From positions 248,001 through 312,000 of the forward strand of contig JAFEMH010000741.1 of the NCBI GenBank assembly GCA_022495995.1: a stretch of 64,000 nucleotides of DNA. Reading direction: 5' to 3'. Source of the stretch: Adenophora triphylla var. japonica. Taxonomy: Eukaryota > Streptophyta > Magnoliopsida > Asterales > Campanulaceae. A program made the position numbers and the translations under genes. The notes under the pieces were generated by a model. The model searched no databases. It was not told where the DNA came from and saw nothing but the letters and a program-made list of their open reading frames with translations. Shown in pieces: positions 51,503-61,461 of this stretch (position 1 is its first letter; each line of letters begins with the position of its first letter).

Positions 51503-52586
51503 TAAAGCAAAAGCTGAGAAAGATTAAGCCCGAATGGTCGTTAGAAGTAAAGAAAGAAATTGAGAAGATGCTCAAAGCGGGATTCATCCGGGTCATTGAA
51601 TACCCCACCTGGCTCTCCAACATCGTAACAGTCACCAAAGCTAACGAAAAGTCCGGTGCTGCGTGGATTTCAGAGATCTCAACAAAGCCAGCCTAAAGGA
51701 CGACTTCCCCCTGCCCAACATTGACATGCTGGTAGATACCACGGCTAACTACGAGGTCAAGTCTTTCGTTGACGATTTTTCCGGTTACAACCAGATCAAA
51801 ATGGCCGAAGAGGACCAGGCCAAGACAGTTTTCACTACCCCCTGGGGTACATACTGCTACACAGTCATGCCTTTTGGTCTGAAGAACGCTGGGGCTACCT
51901 ATCAGAGGGCCGCCACCGCCCTGTTCCACGACATGATTCATAAAGAAATCGTGATCTACGTCGATGACATGATAGTCCACTCCAAAGGATCCGATGGCCA
52001 GCACTTCATCGATTTAAGAAAATTCTTTGACCGTCTCAAAGAACATTCCATAAGGCTGAACCCAGCTAAATGCTCCTTCGGCGTCAAGCAAGGTAAAGTG
52101 CTGGGGTACATGGTAACTGAACGGGGAATTGAAGTAGACCCGCAGAAGATCAAAGCCATAGTTAAGATGAAGACGCCTCGAACACTGGCAGAGGTTAAAT
52201 CTTTTATGGGAAGGCTGCAGTACATAAGCCATTTTGTGAATCAACTGACCTCCATCTGTGAGCCTATCTTTAAGCTAATAAAGAAGAGCACATCCACTGA
52301 ATGGAACCCAGAATGTCAGTTTGCTTTTGAGAAGAACAAGGCATACCTTGTGAATCCTCCGATCCTTTGCCCCCCTCATCAGCAAAAGCTACTACTGCTA
52401 TACATGACTGTCACAGACACAGCAATTGGGGCTATGCTGGCACAGGAGAAGAAAGACTCCAAAGTTGAAAGCGCCATCTATTTTGTGAGTAGAAAGCTAC
52501 AAGGCAGCGAACTCAACTACTCAGTTTGCGAGAAAACTTGCGCAGGTCTAGTATGGGTAGCGGGAAAGTTGAAGCACTACATGTAG
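51503..52586 (+). pseudogene. T3 reverse transcriptase
   Basis: KQKLRKIKPEWSLEVKKEIE and IEYPTWLSNIVTVTKAN, a 1-base shift near 51645, then VDFRDLNKASLKDDFPLPNI, VKSFVDDFSGYNQIKM (first Asp), VFTTPWGTYCYTVMPFGLKN, IVIYVDDMIVHSKG (YVDD near 51957-51968), KCSFGVKQGKVLGYMVTERG, FVNQLTSICEPIFKLIKK and the connection to SAIYFVSRKLQGSELNYSVC, GKLKHYM. Ends TAG 52584. Only two lesions in the RT. Confidence 0.88.
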
Positions 52587-53064
52587 TCTCACTCAGTGCA
52601 CTTGGTCTCGAAGCTGGATCCCATCAAGTACCTATTCGACAAGCCCTCCCTCTCCATAAGATTGGAAAAATGGTCATTCTTTCTGGTCGAGTATGATATC
52701 ACTTATGTGACAAGAAAGTCCGTGAAAGGGCGGATAATGGCAGAACAACTGGCTGATTGCCCAAGTGATGAATGCCGAGGGCCTGAACCTCAATTCCCTG
52801 ATGAAGTAATTTTCGCTCTAGAAGGAGAAAATCGCTGGCAACTCTTCTTTGACAGGGCAGCGAACAAATGGGGGAATGGGATAGGAATGCTCTTGGTCGA
52901 CCCCACTGATGAACATACTCCCATAGCCGTAAAGCTCAACTTTGAGGTCACTAACAATGCCGCTGATTATGAAGCCTGCATAGCTGGATTGGAGGCAGCC
53001 TTAGAAAGGAAGATCAAGGAGTTGGAAGTATACGGTGACTCCGCCCTCATCATCAACCAAGTTG
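52587..53064 (+). pseudogene. T3 RNase H, truncated by E3 insertion
   Basis: In frame after the TAG: HLVSKLDPIKYLFDKPSLSI, FFLVEYDITYVTRKSVKGRI, then RNase H with WQLFFDRAANKWGNGIGML (the first Asp of FDGA-type motif kept), KLNFEVTNNAADYEACIAGL (E) and LEVYGDSALIINQV (D), where E3 begins. The remainder should continue outside the window. Confidence 0.85.
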
Positions 53065-53067
53065 TGA

Positions 53068-54799
53068 TGATGTGTGTCCGAAAATTTTCCCATTTTTTTT
53101 GTTTGAAAGAAAATCAACGAAAACGGAGTCGCCACGCCATTTTAATTTTGAGGGCCAAAACTTTGAAAAAAGCCCGAGATCAGAGATTTAGGTTCGGAGG
53201 TCATGTTACGCGTCGGGAAGGACGTTAGTGTGCACCCGACGCGCCTCGTAAAACGAGTCTTCCAAGCTGAAAATCATTTGTGTGTGTGTGTGTGTGTTTT
53301 GGCCAAAATAAGTTGAAACTCAGAAAAGTAAAAATTGGGATATCTTTTTAAGACTTTAAACTGATCCCATGATTCTTTGGAAGATTTTTGGATTGAGATT
53401 TGGTACTCAAAAGACCTTTTGAAGTTGAGAGCCATTTCTGCCAGAATGAAAAAGGCAGTGGACCTTTGATTTTGAAAGGGATTCAAGGGTCTTAAAACTT
53501 CATAATCTGGATAAACTCAGAGAATGAAAGTTGTTCTAGACACCTTATATAAAGTTTGTGCGAAGGAATTTTCCATTTTGGAGAAGATTTGATGGGTCAA
53601 ACCCTTCTGGAAACCTCAGATATGAGATCTGGATTCCCAGAAGCTGATGAACTAGCCTCTGAAAGAAAATTTGAAAAGAGGATTTTTACTCACCCAAAAA
53701 ATAAGGTAAAAATATTTCTGGAAAGCTCTGGATGTTGGCTACAAAAAGTATTTTGTAGTCAACACCAAATTCCAAGTTCATCTGTGTCCAAAAATTAAGA
53801 CCATGGACTGAGGTCTGAGAAAATTGCTACTGGACAGCAACTTCTCAAGAAAGAAAATATGATTTTAAGGGGGGTTTTGCATCCATGCTTGTCCCCATTT
53901 CCCTAGGTTTTGGTTAGTGATCACTAGACATTTTAGTGGTGAATCAACTATACCAAACCATCCTTGGGGTACATTAGGACTAAGCATTTCATTTGCTTGG
54001 GAAGGGGAATTTTATCCTTTGAAATCAAGATTTTATGCTTGAAAATGGTTTTTTAGGGTTTTGAAAATGAGTTTTCTTTGCAAGAAAGTAAGAAAGCTTA
54101 AAAATAATGTTGATCTTTGTAGAAGATCATCCATGGAGATGGTCTTCCATGGTGATCTTCTTAGATCTAGAGCAAGAAGATGAAAGAACTACATTTTGTA
54201 GTTTGAAGATGCATGCATGGATGAGATTTAGGGTTAGGAAGAGGAGGGTTTACCAATCTTCCTTGTGTTCTTGAGTGTTTGGCTTGAGTGTATGAGTGTT
54301 TAGGGCTTTTATATGAGAGTGAGTGGATGAGTATGAGTTGGGAAAGATTGGAGAGAAAATGGTGACAATTCAAGTGAATTCTCACCGTTTTCTCTCTATA
54401 TTTCGCCGAGGTTCGGTGCAAAATGTGTTCTTCCTTTTTATTTTTGTACTCGGAGGGCTCAATTTATAGCCCTCCCGAAATGCAAACTCATCCGCGCGGA
54501 TGGATCCGAGCGGCGTGCACTGTTCATTAAATGCGGCTTCAGACTTTGGACAAGAAGAATATTTCTTTTCAAAATTCAAATTAACAAAGCTTTTTGTGTT
54601 TCCGGCCATTGCCATTTTTGGTTTTCTTCTTTTGTTTTGCTTTTTGAGATTCTTTTTTAAGGTTTAACCTTAAATAACAATGCCCATTTTACCCTCATTT
54701 TGTTAGAAATGTTAGGATTATTAGGAATTGTTAGAATTGTTATAACTTTCGTTAATTTTCTAACGAAAATTCTAACAAGCTCAAATTGGAGCACTTACA
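53068..54799 (-). repeat. E3 3' LTR
   Basis: On minus begins TGTAAGTGCTCCAATTTG and ends TTTTCGGACACACATCA (end may be 53065-53071). Palindrome ATCCGCGCGGAT (54490-54501) lies just upstream of a TATA (GGCTATAAATTGAG on minus, near 54455-54470). PBS-like TGGCGACTCC (plus 53125-53134). (TG)n at 53279-53297. Confidence 0.82.
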
Positions 54800-54808
54800 G
54801 TAGCCCCT

Positions 54809-54843
54809 CGGCGACGGCGCTTTCGAAGGAAGCGGGGTCGTCG
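54809..54843. promoter_or_regulatory. Hairpin directly inside the E3 3' LTR
   Basis: Outer stem CGGCGAC (54809-54815) with GTCGTCG (54837-54843), inner stem CGCTTTC (54818-54824) with GAAGCG (54829-54834), loop GAAG. Same two-stem shape, GG interior loop and bulged T as E1 5727-5761, with A-T to G-C changes on both sides of the stem. Confidence 0.6.
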
Positions 54844-54908
54844 ATAAGAGTAAGGCTCCATATTTGGCAGGATGATCGAGTGATCGGGTGGGCGAACCTA
54901 GCGATAGG

Positions 54909-55490
54909 CTACCTACGTATCCCGAATGGGAATCAAGCCGATCGTAGTTCGGGTCTTTGACCCTGGAGATGATGGCGTTTTAGGTGCCTCGAACCTGGAT
55001 GAGCGAGTTCTACGGTCGTTTCTTTGGAAAGAAACTCTGCAGGGATAAGAGATGACCATTTTCGGTCTGATGGCTATCCGCTCTGCTGGGGATAGGAATG
55101 ACCATTTTCGGTCTCTGCTGGGGATGATTGCGATTTATCGCTTTCTAGTGATAGCGTCTTAGGCGCCTCGAACCTTGAAGATGGCGTTTTAGGTGCCTCG
55201 GACCTTGGAGATGGCGTTTTAGGTGCCTCGAACCTTGATGATGGCTTTTTCGGTGCCTCGGACCTTGATGATGATGGCGTTTTAGGTGCCTCGAACCTTG
55301 ATGATGGCCTTTTAGGTGCCTCGGACCTTTGATGATGATGGCTTTTTAGGCGCCTCGGACCTTAATGGCCTTTCGGTGGACTTAAAATAACGCTGAAGGA
55401 GAGGGTGACCGTTTTGGTCGAGGAAATTTGGACCTAATGATAGGCTACCTACGTATCCCTAGTGGGAATCAAGCCCTTTCGTAGTTCGAG
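54909..55490. repeat. Two CTACGTATCC...CGTAGTTCG boxes in E3
   Basis: Copies at about 54909-54952 and 55445-55490 (CTACCTACGTATCCC, GGGAATCAAGCC, CGTAGTTCG), each preceded by CCTAxxGATAGG. They bracket the GGCGTTTTAGGTGCCTCG tandem array. Confidence 0.7.
54965..55400. repeat. E3 tandem repeat, ~35 bp
   Basis: About nine copies of GATGGCGTTTTAGGTGCCTC followed by GxACCTTGATGAT, dense from 55140 to 55370 and looser before. Same location as the E1 arrays but unrelated in sequence. Confidence 0.85.
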
Positions 55491-55549
55491 TACTACTCGA
55501 GATTCCGTTGGCTTTTGGGATTCCGATTAACTTTCTGGGGATTTCGTTA

Positions 55550-56345
55550 GCCTTTGCCTGGGGAAAATCAGACGTATTCGTCTGGGAAATCGGTCTTACG
55601 TTTGACTGCCGGGAAGGATTTTGATAAAGATAACGGGATTTCGTTATCTTTCTCGGGGCACTCGTCTTACGTTTGACTGCCGGGGAATATTTTGATGAAA
55701 GATACGGGATCTCGTTATCTTTCTCGAGGAGATCGGTCTTACGTTTGACTGCCGGGGAATGATTTTGATGAAATATACGGGATCCGTTATCTTTCTCGGG
55801 GAGATCGGTCTTACGTTTTACTGCCGGGGGTAATTTTGATGAAAGATACGGGATCTCGTTATCTTTCTCGGGGCACTCGGTCTTACGTTTGGCTATTGCC
55901 AGGGCAATTTTGATGAAAGATACGGGATCTCGTTATCTTTCTCGGGGCACTCGGTCTTACGCTTCACCGCTGGGGTAATTTTGATGAAAGATACGGGATC
56001 TCGTTATCTTTCTTGGGGCACTCGGTCTTACGTTTGGCTTGCTTAGGGGCAATTTTGATGAAAGATACGGGATCTCGTTATCTTTCTCGGGGCACTCGGT
56101 CTTACGTTTGGCTACGTAATTTTGATGAAAGATACGGGATCTCGTTATCTTTCTCGGGGCACTCGGTCTTACGTTTGACTAGGGGTAATTTTGATGAAAG
56201 ATACGGGATCTCGTTATCTTTCTCGGGCGCTCGGTCTTACGTTTGACTACGGGGGCAATTTTGATGACAAGATACGGGATCTCGTTATCTTTCTCGAGGG
56301 CGCTTCGGTCTTACGTTTGGCTATAGGGGCAATTTTCTTGGCAAA
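55550..56345. repeat. E3 tandem repeat, ~70-85 bp x ~10, palindromic core
   Basis: Units: GGTCTTACGTTTGxCT, a GC-rich stretch, AATTTTGATGAAAGATACGG and GATCTCGTTATCTTTCTCGG. The core from GAAAGATA to TATCTTTC is an imperfect palindrome around GGGATCTC. Ends decayed near 56510, before the first antisense gene. Confidence 0.88.
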
Positions 56346-56590
56346 GACTTTGGTTATCTTTGGTTAACTCTGTCAAGTTTGAATTGCAAAAGGGTAATTT
56401 TGATGAACGGGTCATTATTTTGGCACTCACGTTTGACTTAGGGGTATTAATGTAAAGTAGGGCCACGCCTTTTCTTTCTTCCCCCTTCGGTCTTACGTTT
56501 GAAAAATTACGAGAGAGAGAAAATCTGCAAATCCGCCATTGTTGTCCAAAAAAGCTTCGAAATCTTCCGATTTTCTTCGATTTTCGAGCA

Positions 56591-59473
56591 ATGGAACACG
56601 GGGAAGGCGCTTTTCAAGGTCAAGGACGTGGCCCGGTAGCGGAAAGGCGATTGGAGCTCGTCCGAATGAGGAGGCATTACAATCTTTCGCAATCGGTTGA
56701 GGAGGAGCATTACCCCGATGCTTGGCAACATTGGTCTTCGGATCCGCATCTCCGAACGATATACTTTGAAACCCTTTGATCCCTTTGTTGATTTCTTGTT
56801 TGAAAATTTTGGGTGATTTTTGAATTTTTTTTTTTTTGAAAATTCGAATGATTGATGTTCTTGGCTTTGAATCTTGATTTTGATGCTTTGCATGTTGTAA
56901 TGAGTATATGAGTAACCCAAAATGTGCATTTTGCTTGGGAAAAAGAATTGGCATTTTTGCCACATTTTTTTTTTTCAATTCGAAAATTACATGTGAAAAT
57001 TCGAAGAATTGTGATTTTTTTTTTTTGAAATTGAATATTGCATGTTGATAATGATGATGATTTTTTTTTTTGAAATTGAATTTTGATATTGATGAATGAT
57101 GATGCAATGCATGCATTTTGTTTGGAAAGAATGGGCATTTTGCCAATATGAGATGTATGTATGTTTAGGATTTTTTTTTTGAAAAGTGGGACGGATTTTT
57201 CCTCCCGTTGCATGTAAGATGGATGATATGCATGTATGCAAAAAATTTTTTTTTTGAGATGATGCATGTTATTTTATGAAAATGGGACGGAGTTTTTACT
57301 TCCGTAGGAATGCATCTTTTTTTTTTTGCATTGGGACTTGTTGAAAATTGTTTTCTTTCATGCGAGAAAAATGGGGCTATGCTCATTGTATCTTTGTTAT
57401 CTTTGTCGAATTTTTTTTTTTTTAATGTAAATGCAAATGCAATCTTTTTGACATTTTCTCTTTTTTTTTTTTTTACAGGGCGGAAACCGTTTTGTGGACG
57501 GAGAGGCTGAACAAAATGAAGACTCGAGGATCAGCTGGAGTCTCGTGATTGACTTGTGGGACCGGCTTCCGGATGCGGGCCGAGGAGCTTTGCCGAGTCC
57601 GAGACAGATTGTTGTCGAGACGGGGCTCTGCAGGAGTTCGTCGAGTGCTTGAGGGGTGGTCAAGTTCCCTAAGAGCAAGGGCTTGATGTTTGCTCGGCGC
57701 GGCAAAGGTGGGACGCGACCCACACCTTCCACTTCTTAAGGCGAGGCTACGGTTACGCCCTCGACTATCTTTGCGATTACGGGCCTGTCCTTTAATGGGC
57801 CCGCGGCATTGAGTGGCGGGATGGCTATAGCGATGCTGATCTGCAGCTCTTAAGGATTTTCCCTATTCCCAAAGGGGATGGGGATGGAGTATGCCGTGGT
57901 CTACGGCAAGATTGTGGAGACCATTGTGAGTTATGAGGGAATTTTGGGGAGGAGAGGATAGGCGCCGATCAGTTGCTAGGGCCTTCTTGTGGTTTGCCTT
58001 CTCGAGCACGCTCTTTGGACATCTTTGAGGGACGGCGGTCTTTGCCTTCTTTGAGGTCCTTGGAGGACATGGAGACGGCGGAGATGTCTCGTGGGGAGAG
58101 GCCGAGCCGGCGAGCTTTATTTTGCTCTTGATAGGTACGGCCAGGAAGGGCTGTGAGCTCTTTGTCTTGCTTTGAGTTTGCCACTGGAGGTATAAGCTCT
58201 CTTTTTGCTTTCCTCTCTTTTTTTTGAGCACGCACTTTTCTTTTGCCTTTGGATTAATTGGATTTTTACCTTTCGCGGTATGGGCGTTGGAGTTTTTCCA
58301 CGTCACGGTGTGGCGGCAATGGCGGCGGAATACGTCGGGCGTATCCGGCCATGCAGTCTTGGTCCAAGCATGCCGGGAGAAGATAAGCTCCGGGGCGTAC
58401 GACTCTCGGGTACGCGGATTGCCTTCCTTTGACGGAGGCCGAGACGGATGAGGGGATGATATTCTTCCCACAGGATCAGCTTTGAGGTAGCGCAGCTGAA
58501 GGGCGCGAGATACGGGACGGTGCTGTGGAGGATTTTGAGGGTCGACTGCGATGCCTATTATCACGGGAGAGAGGGTGACGCGCCGGCATGGCGTGAACTC
58601 GCCTTTGAGGACACCGGTGGAGCCTCCCGCCGATATGATGCACTCCGAGCGATCGGTCCGTGACTGGGATGATTACCGAGCAGGCCAGCACTTCTCGGAC
58701 TTCGTGGCGATTGAGCCATATGCGACATTCGTCTTGAGGAGGCTGAGGATGCCTCAGGTCTTGGATAGGGAGGGGCTTGGGATCCCGCGGTACCCTCGGA
58801 CGGATTTTTCCTATATCCAGGATGGGGTCCGATTGAGGGTGCAGATCCCTCAGCCCGAGCGGCTTCCACGAGCTTTCCGGCCTCGTCCGGGTATGAAGGT
58901 ATGGTTTCACCTTTTCCCCTTCTTTTCTTTCCTTTGTTTCATCATCTTTAGCATCACCTCTTTTTTGACGCTTTTGCTTTTGTGCAGTTTTCGGAGGTGG
59001 TCGTCGAGAAGCTGACGAAGCAAGTGATCGGAGCCAAGAGGTTCATCAGGAGGATGGTCGCTTGCGGGGCTCCTCAGGCTAGAGCGAGGCGACCACGGCC
59101 GGCGCCTGTCAGACGGGAGGCTTCCCCTATTCGCTCAGAGACTTCTTCAGAGACTCCTTTGTCTCCTCTCCTTGATCCCCGCGCGGTACTGCCTTCGGAT
59201 CACGTCATTCTCGGGGATCCACACGGGCAGGGACACGTTTGGCAGCATGGCGGGTCGTCTTCGTACGTGCAGGAGTCCGACGCCTTCACCTTCGGGTACG
59301 ATTTTTTCGCAGATCTCGGCTTGCCCTATCAGAGCGTGCCGGTTGGTCCTGACGAGCCTCTCTCTGGAGACGAGGACGATTCTGAGCCCGAGATTTTCAG
59401 GGCTCCTGAGGAGGCGGGCCCGAGTCGCAAGAGGGGCCGGGGGGAGACATCGGGCGCTGGAGACTCCGATTGA
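56591..59473 (+). pseudogene. E3 antisense gene 1: PMD protein, multi-exon
   Basis: ATG 56591 (MEHGEGAFQGQGRGPVAERR) starts a first exon; its donor is unclear. After a long T-rich intron the acceptor TTTTACAG is at 57478. ATHTFHFL (57718) and, after a shift, TVTPSTIFAITGLSFNGPA match the PMD signature. Another GT near 58192. Then DWDDYRAGQHFSDFVAIEPY, FVLRRLRMPQVLDREGLGIP to PGMK, a clean intron 58899-58987 (phase 0) and a last exon to 59473: SEVVVEKLTKQVIGAKRFIR, a proline/arginine stretch, acidic EDDSEPEIF and basic PSRKRGRGE. Shifts near 57640-57750 make it likely a pseudogene, though the 3' exons are intact. Confidence 0.72.
56780..57478 (+). other. Intron-like T-rich region of E3 antisense gene 1
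   Basis: Repeated poly-T runs and TGATGATG/GAAATTGAAT motifs, with TGGGACGGA-TTTTxxxTCCGT phrases like the corresponding E1 region (8400-9060: GTGCCGTGTTTxGTGACGG repeats). Ends in TTTTTTTTTTTTTACAG. No gene. Confidence 0.55.
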
Positions 59474-59821
59474 TTTTTTTTTTGAGATTTGAGATTGAGA
59501 TTTAGATTTGTACAGCTTATGCACATTTTTTTTTGATGTAATAATTTAGGATTTTATTTATGTTTGTTTGTTTGTTTTTTTTTTTTTATGCACACTCTAT
59601 TTTTTGGAATGTAATAATTTAGGATTTTATTTTATGAATGCAATGCAATATGAATGCAGTGTTGCATGAGCCTTGGTTTTTTTTTTTTTTGCAAGGGTGT
59701 TTGGTATATGGACTGGTTTGGGGAGGTTTTTTTTGCACAGGTTTCGAGCAACCGGGACGGAATATTCCTCTTTTGGTGTAGCAGCTTGGACTGTTGCAAA
59801 GATTTTTTTTTTAGCAAACTC
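59474..59821. other. Spacer between E3 antisense genes
   Basis: T-rich; TGTAATAATTTAGGATTTTA is duplicated at 59537 and 59611 and TATGCACA at 59519 and 59588, a ~72-base tandem pair that may carry the poly(A) site of gene 1 (AATAATTT). No frame of interest. Confidence 0.55.
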
Positions 59822-59833
59822 ATCCGCGCGGAT
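59822..59833 (+). promoter_or_regulatory. LTR-type palindrome upstream of E3 antisense gene 2
   Basis: Perfect ATCCGCGCGGAT within GCAAACTCATCCGCGCGGAT, the same phrase as in the E3 LTR (54482-54501), 126 bases before the ATG at 59959. Suggests the gene uses an LTR-like control sequence; not tested. Confidence 0.55.
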
Positions 59834-59958
59834 AGGACAGGAATCTGACACTGTCCTTTAATTTTGGTTCAGACCTGGTCTTGCTTTATTTCAAATTCAA
59901 ATATCCTCTTCAACCTCCAGTCCAAACAGCCATTTTCGGGGAGAAAGAGAGAAAAACC

Positions 59959-61461
59959 ATGGAAATGGCCAAAAATTCTCCAAAATTGTCCAAAGAAAGG
60001 CAAATGTTGTTCTTTGAAAAGTTCAAGGAGTGGTGTAGGGAGATCATGCATGAGAGAAGATCATTCTTTGAAGAAAGGTACAAGATACGATGCTTGTGGT
60101 CTCTCAAAGAATTGGTTCCGGATTATGACCTCTTAAGAGCTTCTTCTTCGTTTTGGGATACTAGAAGGCATGTCTTTTGCCTTTCCTTCAACGAGATTGT
60201 TCCGACTGTCGAAGAATTTCGGGCCTTACTTGGAGGTCCGGAGGTGGAAGAGATAGCGGTCCCTTTGCCCGGAGGGGCTTCTTTTGCTGACAGATTGTGC
60301 GTCCTCCTTCATCTTTCCCCGGAGGAAGCGCAAGGTATGATCCGCGGTCCCGATCATCTCGATATTTCCGGTCTTCCCGACAGATTTAGGGGCCTAGGTT
60401 TGGTGGATGATGCCTATTGGGATGCCTTTGCACTTTGTATGTTTGGCACCCTGTTCATGGTCTATTCCTTTGGGATCTGCCATCGGTCTTTGCTGGATGT
60501 TGTCGTTCACTGTCGCCTGGGCAGAGATGTCGTTCCTTTGATTCTTGGGGAGACTTTTCATGCTCTCGACAGATTAGCTACCGGACGGCGGTATATGCAC
60601 GGGGGCAGCCCGTTCCTCTTGACCCTGTGGCTGATGGAGCGTTTGGGGGTTCTTCGGGAAACCTCTGATATGATCAGGCCTTGGACTTTTCACAGGAGAG
60701 GTGTCGATGTAGATTTTGATGATCAGGGCTCGTGGGCGCGTTGGATGGCGGGTCGCCGGGCTGAAGATATCAAATGGTTGGTGCCTCATTGGCGGGTGGA
60801 GACTCGCAGAGTGCTTCAGGACGGGTCCCATGTGGTTATGCTTCCGGGGCTTTCTCAGTCCAGTTTCTACATTCCGGCTCTGGTCCTTAGGCAGTTTGGC
60901 TTGGAGCAGGTTCCTTTGGAGGGCTTTGATGATGTAGCCACCAGGGTGGTGGCTCCTGTTTCCATGGATGATCCCTCGGTGTTTCCATTTCTTTCCCGAG
61001 CATGGAGGTATGATGCCTTTCCTCCTCGGGTCATTCTCAGGCGTCCGAGACCGGTGTTCCTGACCACTTGGTACCTGGATTGGTATGAGAGGCATCTGGG
61101 AGAGACTCAGGTGGCTATTTTGAGACGGCGTGAGGCCATTGTGGGTGCGGAGGACCAGACTGTTTCTGAGAGGAGGAGGGCCGAGGCGAGGGCCAACCCT
61201 CATGACAGGAGCGGAGACGCTGTGACTGATTATGAGGCTTACGTCAAGAGACAGGAGAGGAGGGCTCCTATGCTACCAGCTAGGTTACAGGAGATGAGGG
61301 ATGACGCTAGGGCTACTAAGGCCCTGACAGAGGCTGGTTTGATAGACCCTGTTCCTATACCAGAGCTTGGTAGGAGGAACACTGACATTTTTCCTGTCCA
61401 GAAAAAGAAGACTCGGAGGGGGAAGAAAAAGGGAGAGGCCAGTACGAGTGGCTTGGAGTGA
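59959..61461 (+). CDS. E3 antisense gene 2: DUF7745-like protein, intact frame
   Basis: ATG 59959 has a strong plant context (AAACCATGG) and is the first ATG of an uninterrupted 500-codon frame ending TGA 61459-61461. Residues (from this ATG) about 45-90 read WSLKELVPDYDLLRASSSFW and CLSFNEIVPTVEEFRALLGG, the pattern I associate with DUF7745; middle DAYWDAFALCMFGTLFMVYS, LLDVVVHCRLGRDVVPLILG, HGGSPFLLTLWLMERLGVL; end rich in Arg/Glu and a basic KKKTRRGKKKGE tail that could be a nuclear signal. Single exon. Lies opposite pol, convergent with the E3 integrase. Homologue in E1 is broken. An intact frame beside broken pol suggests selection or youth. Function unknown. Confidence 0.82.
   Translation: MEMAKNSPKLSKERQMLFFEKFKEWCREIMHERRSFFEERYKIRCLWSLKELVPDYDLLRASSSFWDTRRHVFCLSFNEIVPTVEEFRALLGGPEVEEIAVPLPGGASFADRLCVLLHLSPEEAQGMIRGPDHLDISGLPDRFRGLGLVDDAYWDAFALCMFGTLFMVYSFGICHRSLLDVVVHCRLGRDVVPLILGETFHALDRLATGRRYMHGGSPFLLTLWLMERLGVLRETSDMIRPWTFHRRGVDVDFDDQGSWARWMAGRRAEDIKWLVPHWRVETRRVLQDGSHVVMLPGLSQSSFYIPALVLRQFGLEQVPLEGFDDVATRVVAPVSMDDPSVFPFLSRAWRYDAFPPRVILRRPRPVFLTTWYLDWYERHLGETQVAILRRREAIVGAEDQTVSERRRAEARANPHDRSGDAVTDYEAYVKRQERRAPMLPARLQEMRDDARATKALTEAGLIDPVPIPELGRRNTDIFPVQKKKTRRGKKKGEASTSGLE

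Larger units (their letters stand above)
26925..53064 (+). mobile_element. T3: Tat-like Gypsy element, split by nested insertions
   Basis: LTR start TGTAAGTGCCCCAATC at 26925 (same start as the E1 and E3 LTRs) breaks off at about 26988; the LTR resumes after the LINE tail at about 43978 and ends at 45623, just before the PBS. Gag, protease/G-patch, RT and RNase H follow on plus to 53063, where E3 begins. The remaining RNase H, integrase, any antisense genes and 3' LTR must lie beyond the window. LTR pieces sum to about 1.71 kb, close to the 1.73-kb LTR of E3. Confidence 0.8.

Noticed and set aside
56506..57386. Lysine-rich minus frames
   Set aside because: Poly-A read on the minus strand of a T-rich intron.
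57863..58564. 233-aa minus frame
   Set aside because: Shadow of E3 antisense gene 1; no domain and no homologue in E1.
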